The notes: generated from the sequence alone by a model not told the origin. Counted from the first letter of the stretch, positions 10,609-22,231 are shown. The stretch is DNA of 64,000 bases from Golubevia sp. BC0850 (GCA_012976225.1 JAAVVG010000027.1:1-64000), one strand, 5' to 3'. Made by a program: numbers and translations.

Positions 10609-12013
10609 CTAGAGCTTAGATCCCTTTTGAGCCTTCATCAAATTGAATCCAAGTCTTGGGAAATGAAGATGAACGAGTTGATTGTTGGAAGTTTTGAGGG
10701 CCAAAGTTCCGGTTTTGGAAGTGAGTCCTACTAGAGAACCAGCTATTTCCCGTAAAACAGAAGAAGCAATTGACCATGGGGTTGGGAGTGTGTAAAAAAG
10801 TAGGAGAGAGAGACAAGCAGAAGGTAAAAGTCAGTCAAACCTGCGACTCCCTACGGCTCTGCATCTTCGCTCAAAAAACCTCTTTGAACTTTACTAACCT
10901 TGTGGAACCTTTCCAGTGTCATCAGGAACAATGATCACTTCCTCTCCTTTCTTAAGCCAGCCATTTCTAATCAAAGAATCATTGCCATCAACCCTAACCT
11001 GCATTTTCTTAAACCCTTCAATCATCTTCTGAGCTTCTTCAGCTTTTAACATTTCACCACCAATAGGTCCCTTCACATTAGGATAAAGTCCATTCTTCCT
11101 GATCTCTCTGAAACTGGAATCCATCTTAGACATCCATTCCAAAACCTTTGGAATGGAACTTTCTTCCTTCTTCTGACCAAAGATAGCGGTGATATTTGAA
11201 GTTTTATCAGAGAAATGAACACCTCTTAACCAATTCATAGTACCATAAAATGAAATATCTATCAAGCTCATTTTGTCTCCTAACAAGAATGGGGTGGAGA
11301 TAGCTTGTAATTGAGATTCTAGATCTTGTAAATGAGATTGTAAGGAACTAGTAAAATTAGGACTCATACTCTTCAATCTTTCAGCGTCTAACTTAGTTCC
11401 TAAAAAGCTTTCCCGATCTTTTCTAAAGCTTTCGTTTTTCCAAACTTGAGATGGAAGTAAGGCAGCAGCCAATTGAAAGACAGGCTTGTCTGCCCAGAAG
11501 TGAGATAAACCGTAAAGAAGTGGAGCTAGACTCTTTGATGATCCAGGCCATAGAGTTTCAAATCCTTCCGAAGATGGGAAACGCTTCTCTAGTTCTTCGA
11601 TGATTAAGGAAGTGTCTAGGAAGAAGTCTCCATCAATTGAGAGGACGGGGATTCTACGATAGGTGATCCCTAAGGCTTCGAGAGCTGGACGTGGAGGTGC
11701 GTCAGTTACTGAAACTACTCTGAAGGCTAGGAAATTGGTAAAGAGGAAGGGAAGGGAATGAGAAAGAAGGTGAGAAAGGGTTTTTGAAAGTGGGTTCTAG
11801 AAAAGCAAGACTTACGAATCCTTTTTAAAGCCAAAACCAAAGCTACCTTTTGAGCGAATGGAGAGAATGGATAACTATGAGCATGAATGAGAAGTGATGA
11901 GGGAAAGGGATTCAGTCAGAGAAGGTTGAAAAAGAAGAATGTTGAACCAAAAGAGCAAAAGCCGCTGAGAAGAAGATCCTCACTTACCAATAAAGGATGA
12001 CAGTAGGGGCCAT
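10609..12013 (-). CDS. Glutathione S-transferase-like protein, copy A (348 aa)
   Basis: Four exons: 11988-12013, 11816-11874, 10899-11726 and 10609-10742. The joins are in phase throughout and total 349 codons. The N-terminal part (about residues 1-85) is a thioredoxin-fold GST N-domain: a short beta strand, then YCYPFSPFAQKV where the active-site residue would lie, then RRIPVL with the conserved cis-Pro, and FLDTSLIIEELE matching the glutathione-contact 'E-S/T-S' loop. The C-terminal part is helical and ends with a short beta-rich extension (LVGLTSKTGT, HLHFPRLGF). This layout matches a fungal GST-like family with a family-specific C-terminal domain (I believe DUF7962). The enzyme is likely cytosolic, and its substrate is unknown. 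A paralogue with the same architecture lies at 42834-44346. Confidence 0.82.
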
Positions 12014-12599
12014 GATGAAGATCAAGAGGTCAGAGCAGGAAAGGAAAAGAAAAGAAAAGAAAAGAAAAGGAAAATGAAAGAAAAGAGAAGAAAGTATGTA
12101 CAGAAGGAAGAAGAATCTCAGTCCATCTTCGAAGTCGGTAGCCGCGTTGACGCGTTCTCCAGTCCCCACAGCCGACGAGTAGCCGTGCTTGCTTACTTAA
12201 TGAATTCAAAGTCAAGTGAGGCTTCTCGATAACATCCGTGTATCTGATAACTTGGACGACAGTGTTTTCTGAAGAATGAAAAACATCCAAGGTTTCACAA
12301 AGAGGAAGAGACAAGTAGATTTTGGGGAAAGCTTTATTTGGAAACAAAGATACAGCAACAAGATCAACGACAGAAGTTGAATTGTCCATTAATTTATGTA
12401 CAAGATAGAGCAGACTGAGATATTTGGAGACACGGAGGGGAAAATTTACTGAACGAAAGGATGTGGAGAAACTGAATCTAAAGAAGAACCTTGAAAAGCA
12501 GGGACGATCTAATCTTTTTCATAAACAAAAATGTAGTTATGCTGCATGGAGAACCACAAGAACATATAGAATCGAAATGATTGCGAATCTAGTTCTTTC
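12014..12599. other. Promoter side of GST-like copy A; short AAAAG repeat
   Basis: About 590 bases between the GST-like start and the end of the next minus-strand gene. It contains about five GAAAA/AAAAG units at roughly 12045-12071, just upstream of the start codon. No gene is visible. Confidence 0.5.
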
Positions 12600-13906
12600 T
12601 TAAAGAAGTAAAGCAAATCCACTTCCAACCAAACCCAATCCAACCATAACGATTACACTTCCTAAAGTCAAGGCTCCATCGGTATCAGAGTTATCTTGAG
12701 AACTTGAAGTAGAGTCTGAATCAGAGTCACCAGCTTCTACTGTTCCATTCTTGATAGAGGCAGGTAGACTGCCGTTAATGAGAATGAAGTCGTTTCCACA
12801 GATGTTGGTGATCCGTGAAGTGATGTTTGAAAGTGTTGATTCGTTGAATGTTGACTGAAGGGTTGGTTGAACTTGAGAGTAGAGCGCCTGAGTGCATGGA
12901 GTGCAAAAGGCGGTCTGAAGAGAGAAGAAGAAGATAGATGGTGGCGATGGGAGGAAGAACATAAGTGAATGAGCTTGAACAGAGGATTGAAGGAATCGGA
13001 GTATTCAAAAAATCACAAGACCTTGGAAAACAAGGAAGGAAGCCAAAGAAGGGGTTATTGACGAATTGTAGGGTGAGAGGGGATCGAAACACTAACCTCG
13101 TTGGCAGACAATTGAGATTCGATTTTAGATAGGTCTTCCATGTTTGAAACCAGTTGCATCGCATTGTTGATGGAAACAGTTTCTCCGGTTATGTTTTGGA
13201 TGGTACTTTTTGAAAGGAAGAAAGAGGGAAAGAGAGTGGAGAGGGAAAATTAGGACTAAGTCAGCCGTCAGGTCATGAACGATCAGGTCATGCTACGAGG
13301 ATGGATGATGGCAGATCTACCTCTTTCTTTCCCTTCAACATCATGCCCCTAAGACCATGACAGTCCAAACAGACTTTGAATCCAAGAATAAACCCCTCTC
13401 CCTCTCTCTACTCACTAGATATACTGAGCCAAGCAAGTCTCATCATTGGCATTCCTATCCATCAGACAACCTGAATTCCTAATGATTCCATAATTATTGA
13501 TCACACCAACCAATAGAGTTGGTAAACTGATACCTCCAACATCGTTTGCATCTACTTGACCATCATTGACAGCATTCTGTAAATCTTGTCTATCTTGGCT
13601 CAACTCATTCCCACAACCATCATAAATGGTACTGTTCGCTGAATTCAAAGTCTCTTGAGTACAAGCGGGATTGGAACAGATTTCCTCTAAGAAGTAATCA
13701 TTGAGAGAAGGTGCTATTGAAGAGTTTGAAGTTGAGAGTAAAGAGGTTGCACTGGTCAAATGAAGACAAGAAGAGATTTCTGATGAGACTAGAGAGACAA
13801 CCGAATTGAGACAGGAAGTTGAGAGATCGCTTAAAAGTGGTAGATTGGAGAATTGAGCTGAAGTTACTGAGAAGAATGAAAGGATGAGAAGAGAGCACAA
13901 CTTCAT
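12600..13906 (-). CDS. Secreted, probably GPI-anchored surface protein (304 aa)
   Basis: Three exons, 13416-13906, 13097-13205 and 12600-12914, joined in phase (305 codons). Residues 1-18 form a signal peptide (Lys then a Leu/Ile/Phe core ending TSAQ). The mature part has regularly spaced Cys pairs (STSCLN, SSCLH, CSNPACT, GCGNEL, GCLMD, CTPCTQAL, CGNDF) and many N-x-S/T sites. The tail is a Ser/Asp-rich stalk followed by a 20-residue hydrophobic end (VIVMVGLGL), as in GPI-attachment signals. The Cys spacing resembles fungal surface proteins with the DUF7729 domain; that assignment is from memory and tentative. The role is unknown, most likely cell wall or surface. Confidence 0.75.
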
Positions 13907-14163
13907 GTTGAGGATGGTTGGTTATGTGTGGCGAAGGAAAGTCAAGAGGTGGAGTTGTGCTCTATATGAGGCAAGATGAGATCCGTCTATCTCCATTTGC
14001 TTGTATCCACACACAACCTCCCTGGAAAATTGACGCCATCACACCTTTGTAAAATTTCAGTTTTCACTCATGCGAATAAATGATTCTCGAAGCTTGGCTT
14101 TAGTACAACAGAACGTCATCTCATTCTTTTCCCCCTCCCTTTCTCTCATCCCTCCTCATCCCC

Positions 14164-14693
14164 TTACTTCCCCTTCATCAACCCCAAACTTCTAATCCTC
14201 AATTCTCTTAACCTCCTCTCCATCCCAATTAATCTCTCCCTACCACTTTCCAACATCTTAACACTTTCAATCCTAGCTTTCTCCAACCTGTCCCCTTCAT
14301 TTTCGATTTCTTCGCAAGAGATGGCTTCAGCCAAATAACCAGTGGGAGAATGAATAGGATGTGGTGGAGAAATCAATCTCTTAGCTTGGATTTCAGCTTG
14401 AACCTCAGCTTGAGATTGAGCCGTTCTGGTGGATCTGGCCATGTTGGTGTCGGCATTTGGTTGAGTGGTTGATTCTTCCGGAGTGGGTAAAATTGGATTG
14501 GTAGAAAGATACTGTTTTGATAAAAGATGATCTCGAAGTTTCGTGAATTGAAGATAGGAATTTGGATCTGAGAAAGCTTGGGCTGAAGTTTCGGGGAGTC
14601 TTGAGAGAAAGAGAAAGGGGGGGGGGGGATGAGGAAGAAGAGAGGATTAGCTTTTCTGCTTTTGATCCTACTTGTAACAGTATCCCTTATCAT
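14164..14693 (-). CDS. Small coiled-coil protein, unknown (about 146 aa)
   Basis: The main exon (14164 to 14582 or 14599) has one long frame: a SYLQFTKLRDHLL helix, a Pro-rich linker (STNPILPTPEE), then a basic segment and a C-terminal heptad-like helix (EIENEGDRLEKAR to ELRIRSL). The best complete model starts at an ATG at 14693, uses a GTAGGA donor after 14672 and an ACTTCAG acceptor, and closes in frame at 147 codons. The donor is weaker than its neighbours'. The intron carries a run of 12 G (poly-C on the sense strand) at 14617-14628. The size and coiled coil suggest a subunit of a larger complex. I cannot name it. Confidence 0.55.
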
Positions 14694-14749
14694 CTGAACA
14701 TCTAATCTATCATCTATGAGCTTCAGAGCTCTTCAGCTAGCAATCTAAC

Positions 14750-16308
14750 TCACTGAGTCGGAACATTGGAATTCAAAATATCAAAGAAAGCTTCCGTTGG
14801 TTCAGGGAAAACGATTTCCTCATATTGCCAAGAATGAACCACTGGTGGAATAGGCAATTTCAAATTGTTCCCAGTCCCAACTCCACCACCAGATTGACTT
14901 TGACTTGAACTTGGACCTCCTCCTCCTGCACCAGAAATGGAGCTCAATTCAGATCCTGAATTTCCAGTTGGTGGATCTGAAGTTGGATTCTGAGTTGAAG
15001 GATCTTGGTTGTGATGCGGTTGAGAAGTACAATGTAAATCTGAATTTGAAGGCTGATTTGAAGTAGAAGAAAGAATTGGATTGAGAGTTGAAGTTGAATT
15101 TGAAACTCCATCTAAATCCATATCCTCTCCATTCTTTCCTTCCGAATCACCAATCACATTCTTATCTCGATTTCCGTTTTCTTGACGATTCTCACCCGAA
15201 ATCTGATTCCCATCTGTTATCACCTCGTCTCTTAATTCCCCATTCTCATCTCCTCCTCTTTCCTTCTCCCCTCCTCCTCCATTCCCTCCTCCTCCTCCTC
15301 CCTCCTTCTCCCCAGTTCCTCCTTTTTCTCCCAAAGCTACTCCTTGAATTTTCGGATCAGGTCTAGGAAAAGCCAAAAGACTCCCCAGAACGGGTTGCCA
15401 AGGATGTAACTTTAAATGATGAAACGTCGTCAAAGGTTTCTCATTGGCTTCCGAAACGAAAAAGATTTTGATTTGGATTTCAAATTCTCCCCAACCTGTT
15501 TCTGTTACTTGAAAGGGAGGTCTGTCTAGGTCTGGTGGAGGAGAGAGGAGAGGAGAGGGAAAGGATGACGGGAAGAGAGAAGAGGGAAATAATCAAAGAA
15601 GGCTTAGCCAAGTCACCAAAGTTACGAGAAAAAAAATTGATGAGATAATGAGAAGGGGTTTGAATCTGTTTTATCTTCTGAGGTGCTTGCTGAGAATGGA
15701 GAGAGGATCGGATCTTGAAGATTCCAAAGCACGAAGAGGACTGCAGTACTTACTTCTAGTAGGACTAGGATAAGTTTCATGTAATTTGAATTGAACTCTT
15801 TTAATGTAATGAGAAATGTCATCTTTTCCGCCTACCATCTTATGGTAATCGTCTTCTAAATCTCTACCTCTAGTTGAAATCCCTCTACTTCCCATTCCTG
15901 GATTTGCTGCTCCAGCACTAGTATTAGCACTAGCAGTAGAAGTAGATGAATTCCCACCCGCAGAAATAGTAGTATCCAAGATCAAATTGCCATCAGAATC
16001 GATTTGTAGATCATCGTGATTGATAGGTAAATGATCTGAAAGGGAATTCAAACTTGGTAGAGGATTTGAAGAGGCTGATCTGACTGCTACAGTCCATTTA
16101 TGAGTATGATCAGGTGGCGAAGTTAAAAGTTCAACGTGAGATAAGGGAGTTGAAGTCGTTCCAATTAGTAGAGATCGATGAACTGCTATTCCCTGGTGAA
16201 GAATGCAAGGCAAGAGAAAGAGAAGAGTAAAGGTTAAAAGAAAGAGAAAAGACTAGGCACGTTGTGAATTCTACTTACTCTTAATCGTTTCTTATCCTTG
16301 TCTGACAT
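14750..16308 (-). CDS. YAF9: YEATS-domain protein, Yaf9/GAS41-like (416 aa)
   Basis: Exons 16279-16308, 15754-16192 and 14750-15531, in phase, 417 codons. The YEATS fold is clear: [19 protein letters not shown] (about residues 39-45), [17 protein letters not shown] (about 135-151), [13 protein letters not shown] and HHLKLHPW (to 201). The last 28 residues ([17 protein letters not shown]) match the C-terminal segment of Yaf9/GAS41. Yaf9 reads acetylated/acylated histone H3 and is shared by the NuA4 acetyltransferase and SWR1 remodelling complexes in the nucleus. Two features are odd. About 80 low-complexity residues are inserted inside the YEATS domain between HKWTVAV and DISHYI, and about 180 Ser/Gly/Asn-rich residues separate the domain from the C-terminal helix, so the protein is much longer than the usual 220-250 aa. 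Its start codon faces that of mS23, 161 bases away. Confidence 0.9.
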
Positions 16309-16469
16309 TCCTTATACGATTACTGATTATGGATGACTTGGTTGGGAAGAAGAAGACGAATCGCGAAGGACTACTCTGATATTTTGATACTCTCTCTCTC
16401 CCTCTCCCTCTCCCTTCCTTCCCATTGTCCATTCCACTCCTATCTTTATCTATAGTCTGATCTGTAATC
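16309..16469. promoter_or_regulatory. Shared divergent promoter of YAF9-like gene and mS23
   Basis: The two start codons point away from each other with 161 bases between them. The stretch contains a strong CT tract (about 16389-16430), common as a promoter element in fungi. No clear TATA box is seen. Confidence 0.6.
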
Positions 16470-17808
16470 ATGCCGCGTAAGATAGCATCAGAAGTAGGAT
16501 CTTCAGTTTCAAGATTATTAAAAGTTGGATCTTATTCACAACCACCTGCATTTTATTCAGCTTTAATTCTTCATCCACCAACTTCAACTTCTTCTCCTTC
16601 AAGATCTTCAAACAATCGACCTATAACAGATTCACCCACTCAAAATCCAACTCCACCGAATCTAAATAAGACTTTCTTAGATCGTAAGAATTCACTTTAC
16701 TCGACCATTCAGCCCAATGACTCTCTTCAGTACCGACAGAAAAGAGATGCTCTGAATTCAAACAAACGTCAAAAAGCTCAAACACCCAAATTGAATCCTT
16801 TACCGATCGTTTACTTGAGTGATAGGATTAGAAGACAATTCTTTAAAGATCATCCTTGGGAATTGGCTAAACCTAGGATTTTGACTGAAATGGCTAACAA
16901 AGTGGCTCAGCCAAAAAAGGATTTGAGTTTGGTCTTGGAGTTGAAGGATTGGGGTAGGAATCCAGGAGTTGAAGAGTGAGTACTGGCTGGCTTTATCATA
17001 ATCATCGTGGTGCATCCCAAGAGAGTAAGAGGGAAGAGGAAGGATCAAAGCATGCATGAAGCAGGAGAATACAAGAGGAGAAGCTCTACGAGCAGAGTCC
17101 CCTTAATTCTCAACCAAATCTAACATTCCAGTTCTGAAAGCAAGCTGGATTTGTTTGATCAATGAGGAAGTTGGAGTGAAAGAAGTGTCTTAGGTTCAAC
17201 TCAAGAGACTTCAATTCCCTCAATCGATCCTCAACTCCTTCCTCTGCGACTCTTATTCCACTACGTACCCTTCACTAACCCTTGTCTTCCCTCCTCTTTC
17301 TTCTCTCAGAGTCATCGCTTGCACTCTCCACCTGCATGAAACCCATTCCCTATCACTCTCTCAAGCCTATCATCGTACCTTAGGAGATTATCATACCTTA
17401 CGTTCAGAACATGAAGATAGAGATCGATTCGCGATTTATGAGGCAAGAGCTTTTGGTGGTTGGTTCGATAGAAGTGAAATTAGTAGAGGTTTCGGATTGG
17501 AAGAGAAAGAATTGAACAAGTGGAAGATTTTGAAAGATGAAAGAGAGGTTTCGGAAAGGATTAGCAAAGGGGAATTGGAGGGGGAAAGAGGAATTAAAGG
17601 AGTGGGGTTGGAGGAGAAAGTCGAGAGGAATTTCACTGGAGGAAAGGATTATTTGAAAGAGGGGAGAAAGGTTTTGGGATTGGAGTTGGAGAAGGTTGAG
17701 AGGGTTATGGAACCTGAGAGGGAGAGGAAGGAAAGCAAGATGACGGAAAAGGTAACCTTGGTTGGAGAGGAAATCAGAGAGAAATCTTCACTTAAAGTTG
17801 CAAGTTAG
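16470..17808 (+). CDS. RSM25: Mitochondrial ribosomal small-subunit protein mS23 (Rsm25)
   Basis: Two exons, 16470-16975 and 17310-17808, joined in phase 2 (335 codons, 334 aa). The N-terminus (MPRKIASEVGSSVSRLLK) is basic and helical, and the block SYSQPPAFYSALILHPP fits the family's 'G..K.PPAWY....PP' region. The signature PIVYLSDRIRRQFFKDHPWE followed by LAKPRILTE is typical of fungal mS23. The second exon carries LHETHSLSLSQAYHRT and FAIYEARAFGGWFDRSEI, then a charged tail. The protein acts in the mitochondrial small ribosomal subunit. The 334-nt intron is longer than most here. Confidence 0.88.
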
Positions 17809-18449
17809 GGAAGAGCTCAACAATTCAAAGTATTAAAATTAACCGCTCAAGGTAGAAAAACCTCAGAATCTTAAACTACTTCTGATCATCGCAGAACATA
17901 AATTTGTGTAATTTCTTTGCAAAAATTCAAACAAGATGAAAAAAGGCTAGTGGATCGAATTCTGCAGACTGAAGAAAAGATTGAAAGCTGTCTGCCTTGC
18001 TTACAAGTGAAGAGGTCTGACTGAGGCACGATTGGGATCTGATCAAAAGAGGGGAGTCAAGGTAGTTGAGACAAAGTCGATCTGGTGGAGGGGGGAAATA
18101 AAGCAAGACTGGGGATGAGATCACAATCTAGAACCTTGGAAAAAATCCGGTCTGGTCCAATCAATCCCATTTCTTCACTTCGACTCGCTTACTCACCAGA
18201 CTTTGACCTAAACGCTGTTTGGATTTGCAGGAGTTTTGACTTGGCGACTGGAGGTAGATTGCAATTCGGGGAAGAAATAGACGAAGTTTTTGAGAACAGC
18301 AGAAACTGAAATCTTGAAAAATTCTTGTTTTGGAAATAGATAAATCGACCTGAAAATAAGATCCGTGTTGATCGCGTCCTACTCTAGCGAGAAGGATTCT
18401 ATTAGAGCTACGATCAAGGCCATATCCTTAGTTTGAAGTTGAAGCCAAT
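17809..18449. other. Intergenic, no gene recognised
   Basis: About 640 bases containing the 3' end region of mS23. Short open frames only. Confidence 0.5.
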
Positions 18450-19320
18450 CCGTTATGTACCAAGAAAGACGGGCTTGAGAACTGAAGCTCTTTGACTGAG
18501 TTGAGATTGAGAGTTGCTTTCGGGTGAAGCTTCCTTTCTCAGTTGATGATTTGGGTGGACTCTGAAACCGACTTGACTCTCAATTTCTTCTCCAAGAGCT
18601 TGAGAGCGATGGTCATAGCCCTTGTGAGACCAGCCATGACGAAAATGATCCGATTTCCCTGGAGGATTGACTCTACAGAATTCGATGGCTTCTCTCATTG
18701 CTTCGAGGACGATCGGAGGATATCCATTCGGTGGAATAGCGTCTTCAGGATTGACCGAAGTGAGAGTTGCCATCTTCCGAAGTGGAGGGAGTTGATACCC
18801 GCCTTTCAAGCTCACTGATGCTAGTCGTGGAAGAGGCTTTTGTCGGAGCCGTAGGTCGTTGTTCCAGAGGGCGGAGATAGCTCTGGCCGCACTCAGAGAC
18901 TGTCCAGAAAGTCCGCTGTGTTGGAGAGGAAATCTTTCTGCTATTACTTTTAAGCTGCTAGCTCGTGGAAGTGCTAGCAAGCGCGCTGTCGGTTTGAGAA
19001 AGGTTCAGGGTTGTCCGTGATTAGAAGTTCTCAAATACCACCCGAAAGACTGGAGATTGAGACTCACTTCCGTACTTTGCTGCCAGAGTTTCGGCGGCAC
19101 TCTGGTAGTCTAAAACCCCTAATCCCCCACCCCCCCCCCCCCCCCCCGGCGGAGGGGTGCACTCCCTTCTTCTTTCGAGACTTCAAGCGCAGTTCAAAGG
19201 CTTGGATCAAAGCATCGACGAGTAAATTTGAAAACAAATCATCTTGAGGTTTGGCTTCCTGAAGATTTCGAAGTGAGACTCTGACTTATCTCTTGAGAAC
19301 GAGGAGGCTTGGATGACATG
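18450..19320 (-). pseudogene. Probable F-box/LRR relic
   Basis: A 175-codon minus frame (18453-18980) opens without an ATG. It includes LPRLASVSLKGGYQLPPL and VLEAMREAIEFCRVNPPG, then appears to shift frame. A second frame continues with FVMAGLTRAMTIALKLLEKK and ends near 18543, resembling the closing helix of the F-box gene at 57.9 kb. Upstream (about 19250-19180) the peptide LLVDALIQAFELRLKSRKK resembles LVDAALIQVSSIREFRF of the relic at 21 kb. I read this as a broken copy of F-box family A. An 18-C tract (19130-19147) lies inside. The reading is tentative. Confidence 0.35.
19130..19147. repeat. 18-base poly-C tract
   Basis: An uninterrupted run of 18 C, the longest homopolymer in the window, immediately followed by GGCGGAGGGG. 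Confidence 0.9.
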
Positions 19321-19335
19321 GGGTTCGGATGGGAC

Positions 19336-20030
19336 CTAGCTTCCCAATCGGCTGTGACTACCACCCATGACCTTTAAGGAGGTACGAGATACTGTCAGCG
19401 ACTGTTTGAGCTTGTGGGGATAGGTTCCCAAGTACGAGTCGCTCACTCCTTTGTTGCCATTGCTTGATCTCGTCCGCTTGGGTGGAGGGGAAGATGAAGA
19501 GGGAGTTGGACTTAGAGATTGAGATTGAGGTTCATCTTCTTCCATTGATTTGCATTTACCAAGAGAGCGAGCGGAACTCAAAGCTGAGAAAAGAAACATA
19601 GGTATCGAAACAAGAAAGCAAACGTCGGAGAAGGGAAAGAGAAAACGTGAATTTGGGTGGGTGCACTCACGAGCTAGCTCTTTCCTTCCCTGCCCATCAA
19701 CCTCTTTTCTGTGATGACCTTGAGAGTCTACCTCAGCTTCGTCTGGTTGAAGCTGGAAAGAGCCTTGTGATTCATCTTGTTCCTCCTCTTGATAAGGCGG
19801 AGGTGGTGACCCTTCATCACTTTCATCGTCTTCATCTTCTGAATTTCCGTGATCTTGCATGTCCGCATCCATAGGAGGAGAATTCGGTCTATTCTCTCGT
19901 TCAAGTTCATGATCTTGATAGTCTCCATCGTCTTGATCAGAGATGGTTTGAGGATCTTGACCTTGGTGGATCTGCTCCTCTCCACCCGTTTGTTCTCCTC
20001 TGACTGCTCACGATGGTTCAATGATTCCAA
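19336..20030 (-). CDS. Possible acidic, spliced protein fragment
   Basis: A minus-strand frame from about 19990 to 19669 encodes a Glu/Asp/Gln-rich, very acidic stretch (for example NSEDEDDESDEGSPPPPYQEE). A good donor (GTGAGT at about 19668) and a CAG acceptor near 19584 lead into LSSARSLGKCKSMEEDE and a Ser/Pro-rich basic stretch (PPPKRTRSSNGNKG). The ends are not resolved: no convincing ATG upstream, and a further donor (GTGAGC) near 19438. It may be the remains of the F-box gene whose upstream part lies at 20123-20340, since fungal F-box proteins of that type often carry acidic middles. Confidence 0.3.
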
Positions 20031-20122
20031 ACTATCGTTCTATAGATTCTCATCCATCTCCATTTCCTTTTGACTCAGGTTCTTTCTCCTCAAAAAGAAG
20101 CTGTCTCCTTCCTTCCATCCCA

Positions 20123-20340
20123 TCACTCCAACCGGCAGCTGTCATTCACCACCTCCTCGACGACCAACAAGTCGTCTCCTTGAGCAAGTTGACAGGAGTT
20201 GCATCTAACCATCTCGTAGCCTTCCACCTCATCAGGGTCCAGTCCGCAAGCTCTGAGGATTGATCTTGCTATCTTGCGAATTGGCTTGGAAGGGTTCATG
20301 TGTTGAACTCTCAAATGATCGCTGCGAGTGACTCCTTTGT
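20123..20340 (-). pseudogene. Fragment of a zinc-knuckle F-box-type protein
   Basis: The minus strand encodes PSKPIRKIARSILRACGLDP followed by DEVEGYEMVRCNSCQLAQGD. A helix ending in 'GLDP', then 'eM', then a C-x-x-C pair resembles a region common in fungal F-box proteins with a C-terminal zinc-binding part. No F-box or intact start is present, and upstream frames are not protein-like. Confidence 0.35.
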
Positions 20341-20584
20341 GAAGTGATCTCAGACAGATTGGAATTGAAGAGAGCATGAGAATCAACATTGAGATTGGGA
20401 GAATAAGAATGAAGAAGAATCGAATGAAGAATGGTTGGGTTGTTAGAGAGCCACTTCTCTGTCTTTGCTTTTTCCTTCCCGGACATTCATCCAAAGAAGC
20501 AATTTTATCTCAAAGTAAGTGGAAACGCTCTGAAATGAAGTACATTCTTCCTAATACACTTAACTAGTTTCTAACCATACCTCC

Positions 20585-21783
20585 ACAGCCTCGAATGACT
20601 CTGCATTAATGATTCTCTTCCGTCCGAGATCCTCTTCTTCATCCCCAAATGGGTTCCAGCAAGTCGTCAAGCTCAGGCTAATCTGTAAACAATGGTCGCA
20701 GATCATAGATGAGAATCGATCGTTCTGGCAAATTGTCGAGGTTCCAAGGGGGACCATAGAAGACAGTCATTCGACACTCAATCTGTTCGATCAAAGGAGC
20801 CCCTCCACTCTAAAGGAAATCTCTCTTAACTTACTTAGGAAAAACCCCACCTTTGTTGCTTCTGAATCTGAGGAAGAATTAGAAGAGCGACTTGGGACAG
20901 AGCAAGAGCAAGAGAGAACAAACTTCATCAACCTGGTCACAACGCTCCAGAAATCAAGTTCAACTCTTCAAGCTCTAACTTTCACAGACTTCAAGGAGCT
21001 ATGGAGGTTGGTTCGTAGATGAGTTGGTAGATGCAGCTCTCATCCAGGTGTCTTCAATCCGCGAATTCAGGTTTATGTCATCAGGAGCAAAGTCTCGGGT
21101 TCAAAATCTGAGAAAGAGAGAAAGAAGCGAAGCAGAAAGTTCAAGAACGTCAGCTTCAAATCTTATGGGTTCCTTCGATGTTGAAAAGATGGCGAGGTGA
21201 AGAGAGTAGCTTGGTGGGGGAAAATCTGGAGACAGCAGCAGTTTATTACTTTCTTCTGGTCACCAACTCTCTCGACTCTTTGGAGGTCATGGACGGAAGT
21301 GCATTTACTACCTATGGAGCAAGCTCAACAGCAGAAGTCTCGGTGGACTTTCTCTCAAGTCTCTCTGAATCCAACTCTTCATTCAAGCATCTTTAGCTTC
21401 TCAACATCGATGCCTCAGAGTCAAGGAAGCTGCATTTCTCGAAATTCAAGGCACTGAAGTCATTGACTTTGGACGGGCTTCTACTGAGAACGATGAGGAG
21501 AGAAGAGCTATTGACCGTCGAAGTTCTCCATTACTTTTCTACTCGGCTGAGGGTTTCAATCCTCGGGATCAAGACTTCACAGAAGAGACAATGCTATCTA
21601 CAATCCTCTCGAGCAAAAGTCTTCTAGCTCTCAAAGAAATGGCGGTCCCATCTAAACCGATCAATACTGAAGGTTCAGAGACAGCTTCTCCGCGGTCTCT
21701 CAACCTGTGGAAAGAGGCAAGGGAAGTGTTGGAAGGAAACGAGATGGTCAAAAGTGGGAAAGTGAAGCTGAGTTACATCTGAT
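20585..21783 (+). pseudogene. Chimeric F-box/LRR relic (family A head, family B tail)
   Basis: The head (about 20600-21020) is like the F-box gene at 56.8 kb: VKLRLICKQWSQIIDENRSF, then FDQRSPSTLKEIS. A +1 shift near 21020 leads to FVDELVDAALIQVSSIREF. At about 21184 homology to family A stops, and from there to about 21763 the sequence is nearly identical to the inverse of 38629-39203, the tail of a family-B gene. The two halves are joined out of frame, and the tail carries a TAG shared with its source copy. The gene cannot make a full-length protein as read. It appears to have been made by copying the 3' end of one F-box gene into another. Confidence 0.6.
21184..21763 (+). repeat. Inverted near-identical duplication, left arm
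   Basis: About 580 bases matching the reverse complement of 38629-39203, with only a handful of differences that I could find (over 98% alike by eye). The edges are sharp on both sides. The right arm lies 17 kb away in opposite orientation. Confidence 0.85.
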
Positions 21784-22231
21784 CACCCCTTCATTCTTTT
21801 GCTCCCAGTCGGCGACAAATTCATAGGAGAGAACTGTCTTTTAACCTTTTTATGGATTTCTTCCTTACCTCGATGATAGGACCCTGAGACGGTATCGAGC
21901 TAGAAATAGACTTGTGTTTGGCAAGGGGAAGGACGTGGAGTTGGGGACGGAGAGGGGGGAGGGGGAAGGAGGCGAACTTAGAACCTGGATCTTTGAGGAA
22001 TTCTCCCAGAATTAAAGCAAAACTTTTTCCCCCGTTCTCAGAAAATCTTGAGTTGTGCTGAGTGAGAATAGAAAGCCACGTAGTGGAACGTGGAATGAAG
22101 GTCGGTGCCTGATCTGAATTGAACCTGCCACTTTCTGGACTTGAATATTGAATCTTCAAATCTTCATTTTGAAATCTTATTTTTCATCTTCTTCCTCATC
22201 AGCGTTCTCTCTTCCTCTGCTTCTTGAAGTT
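21784..22231. other. Intergenic, no gene recognised
   Basis: About 450 bases between the chimeric relic and a small plus-strand ORF. G-rich around 21950-21965. Nothing else is supported. Confidence 0.4.
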
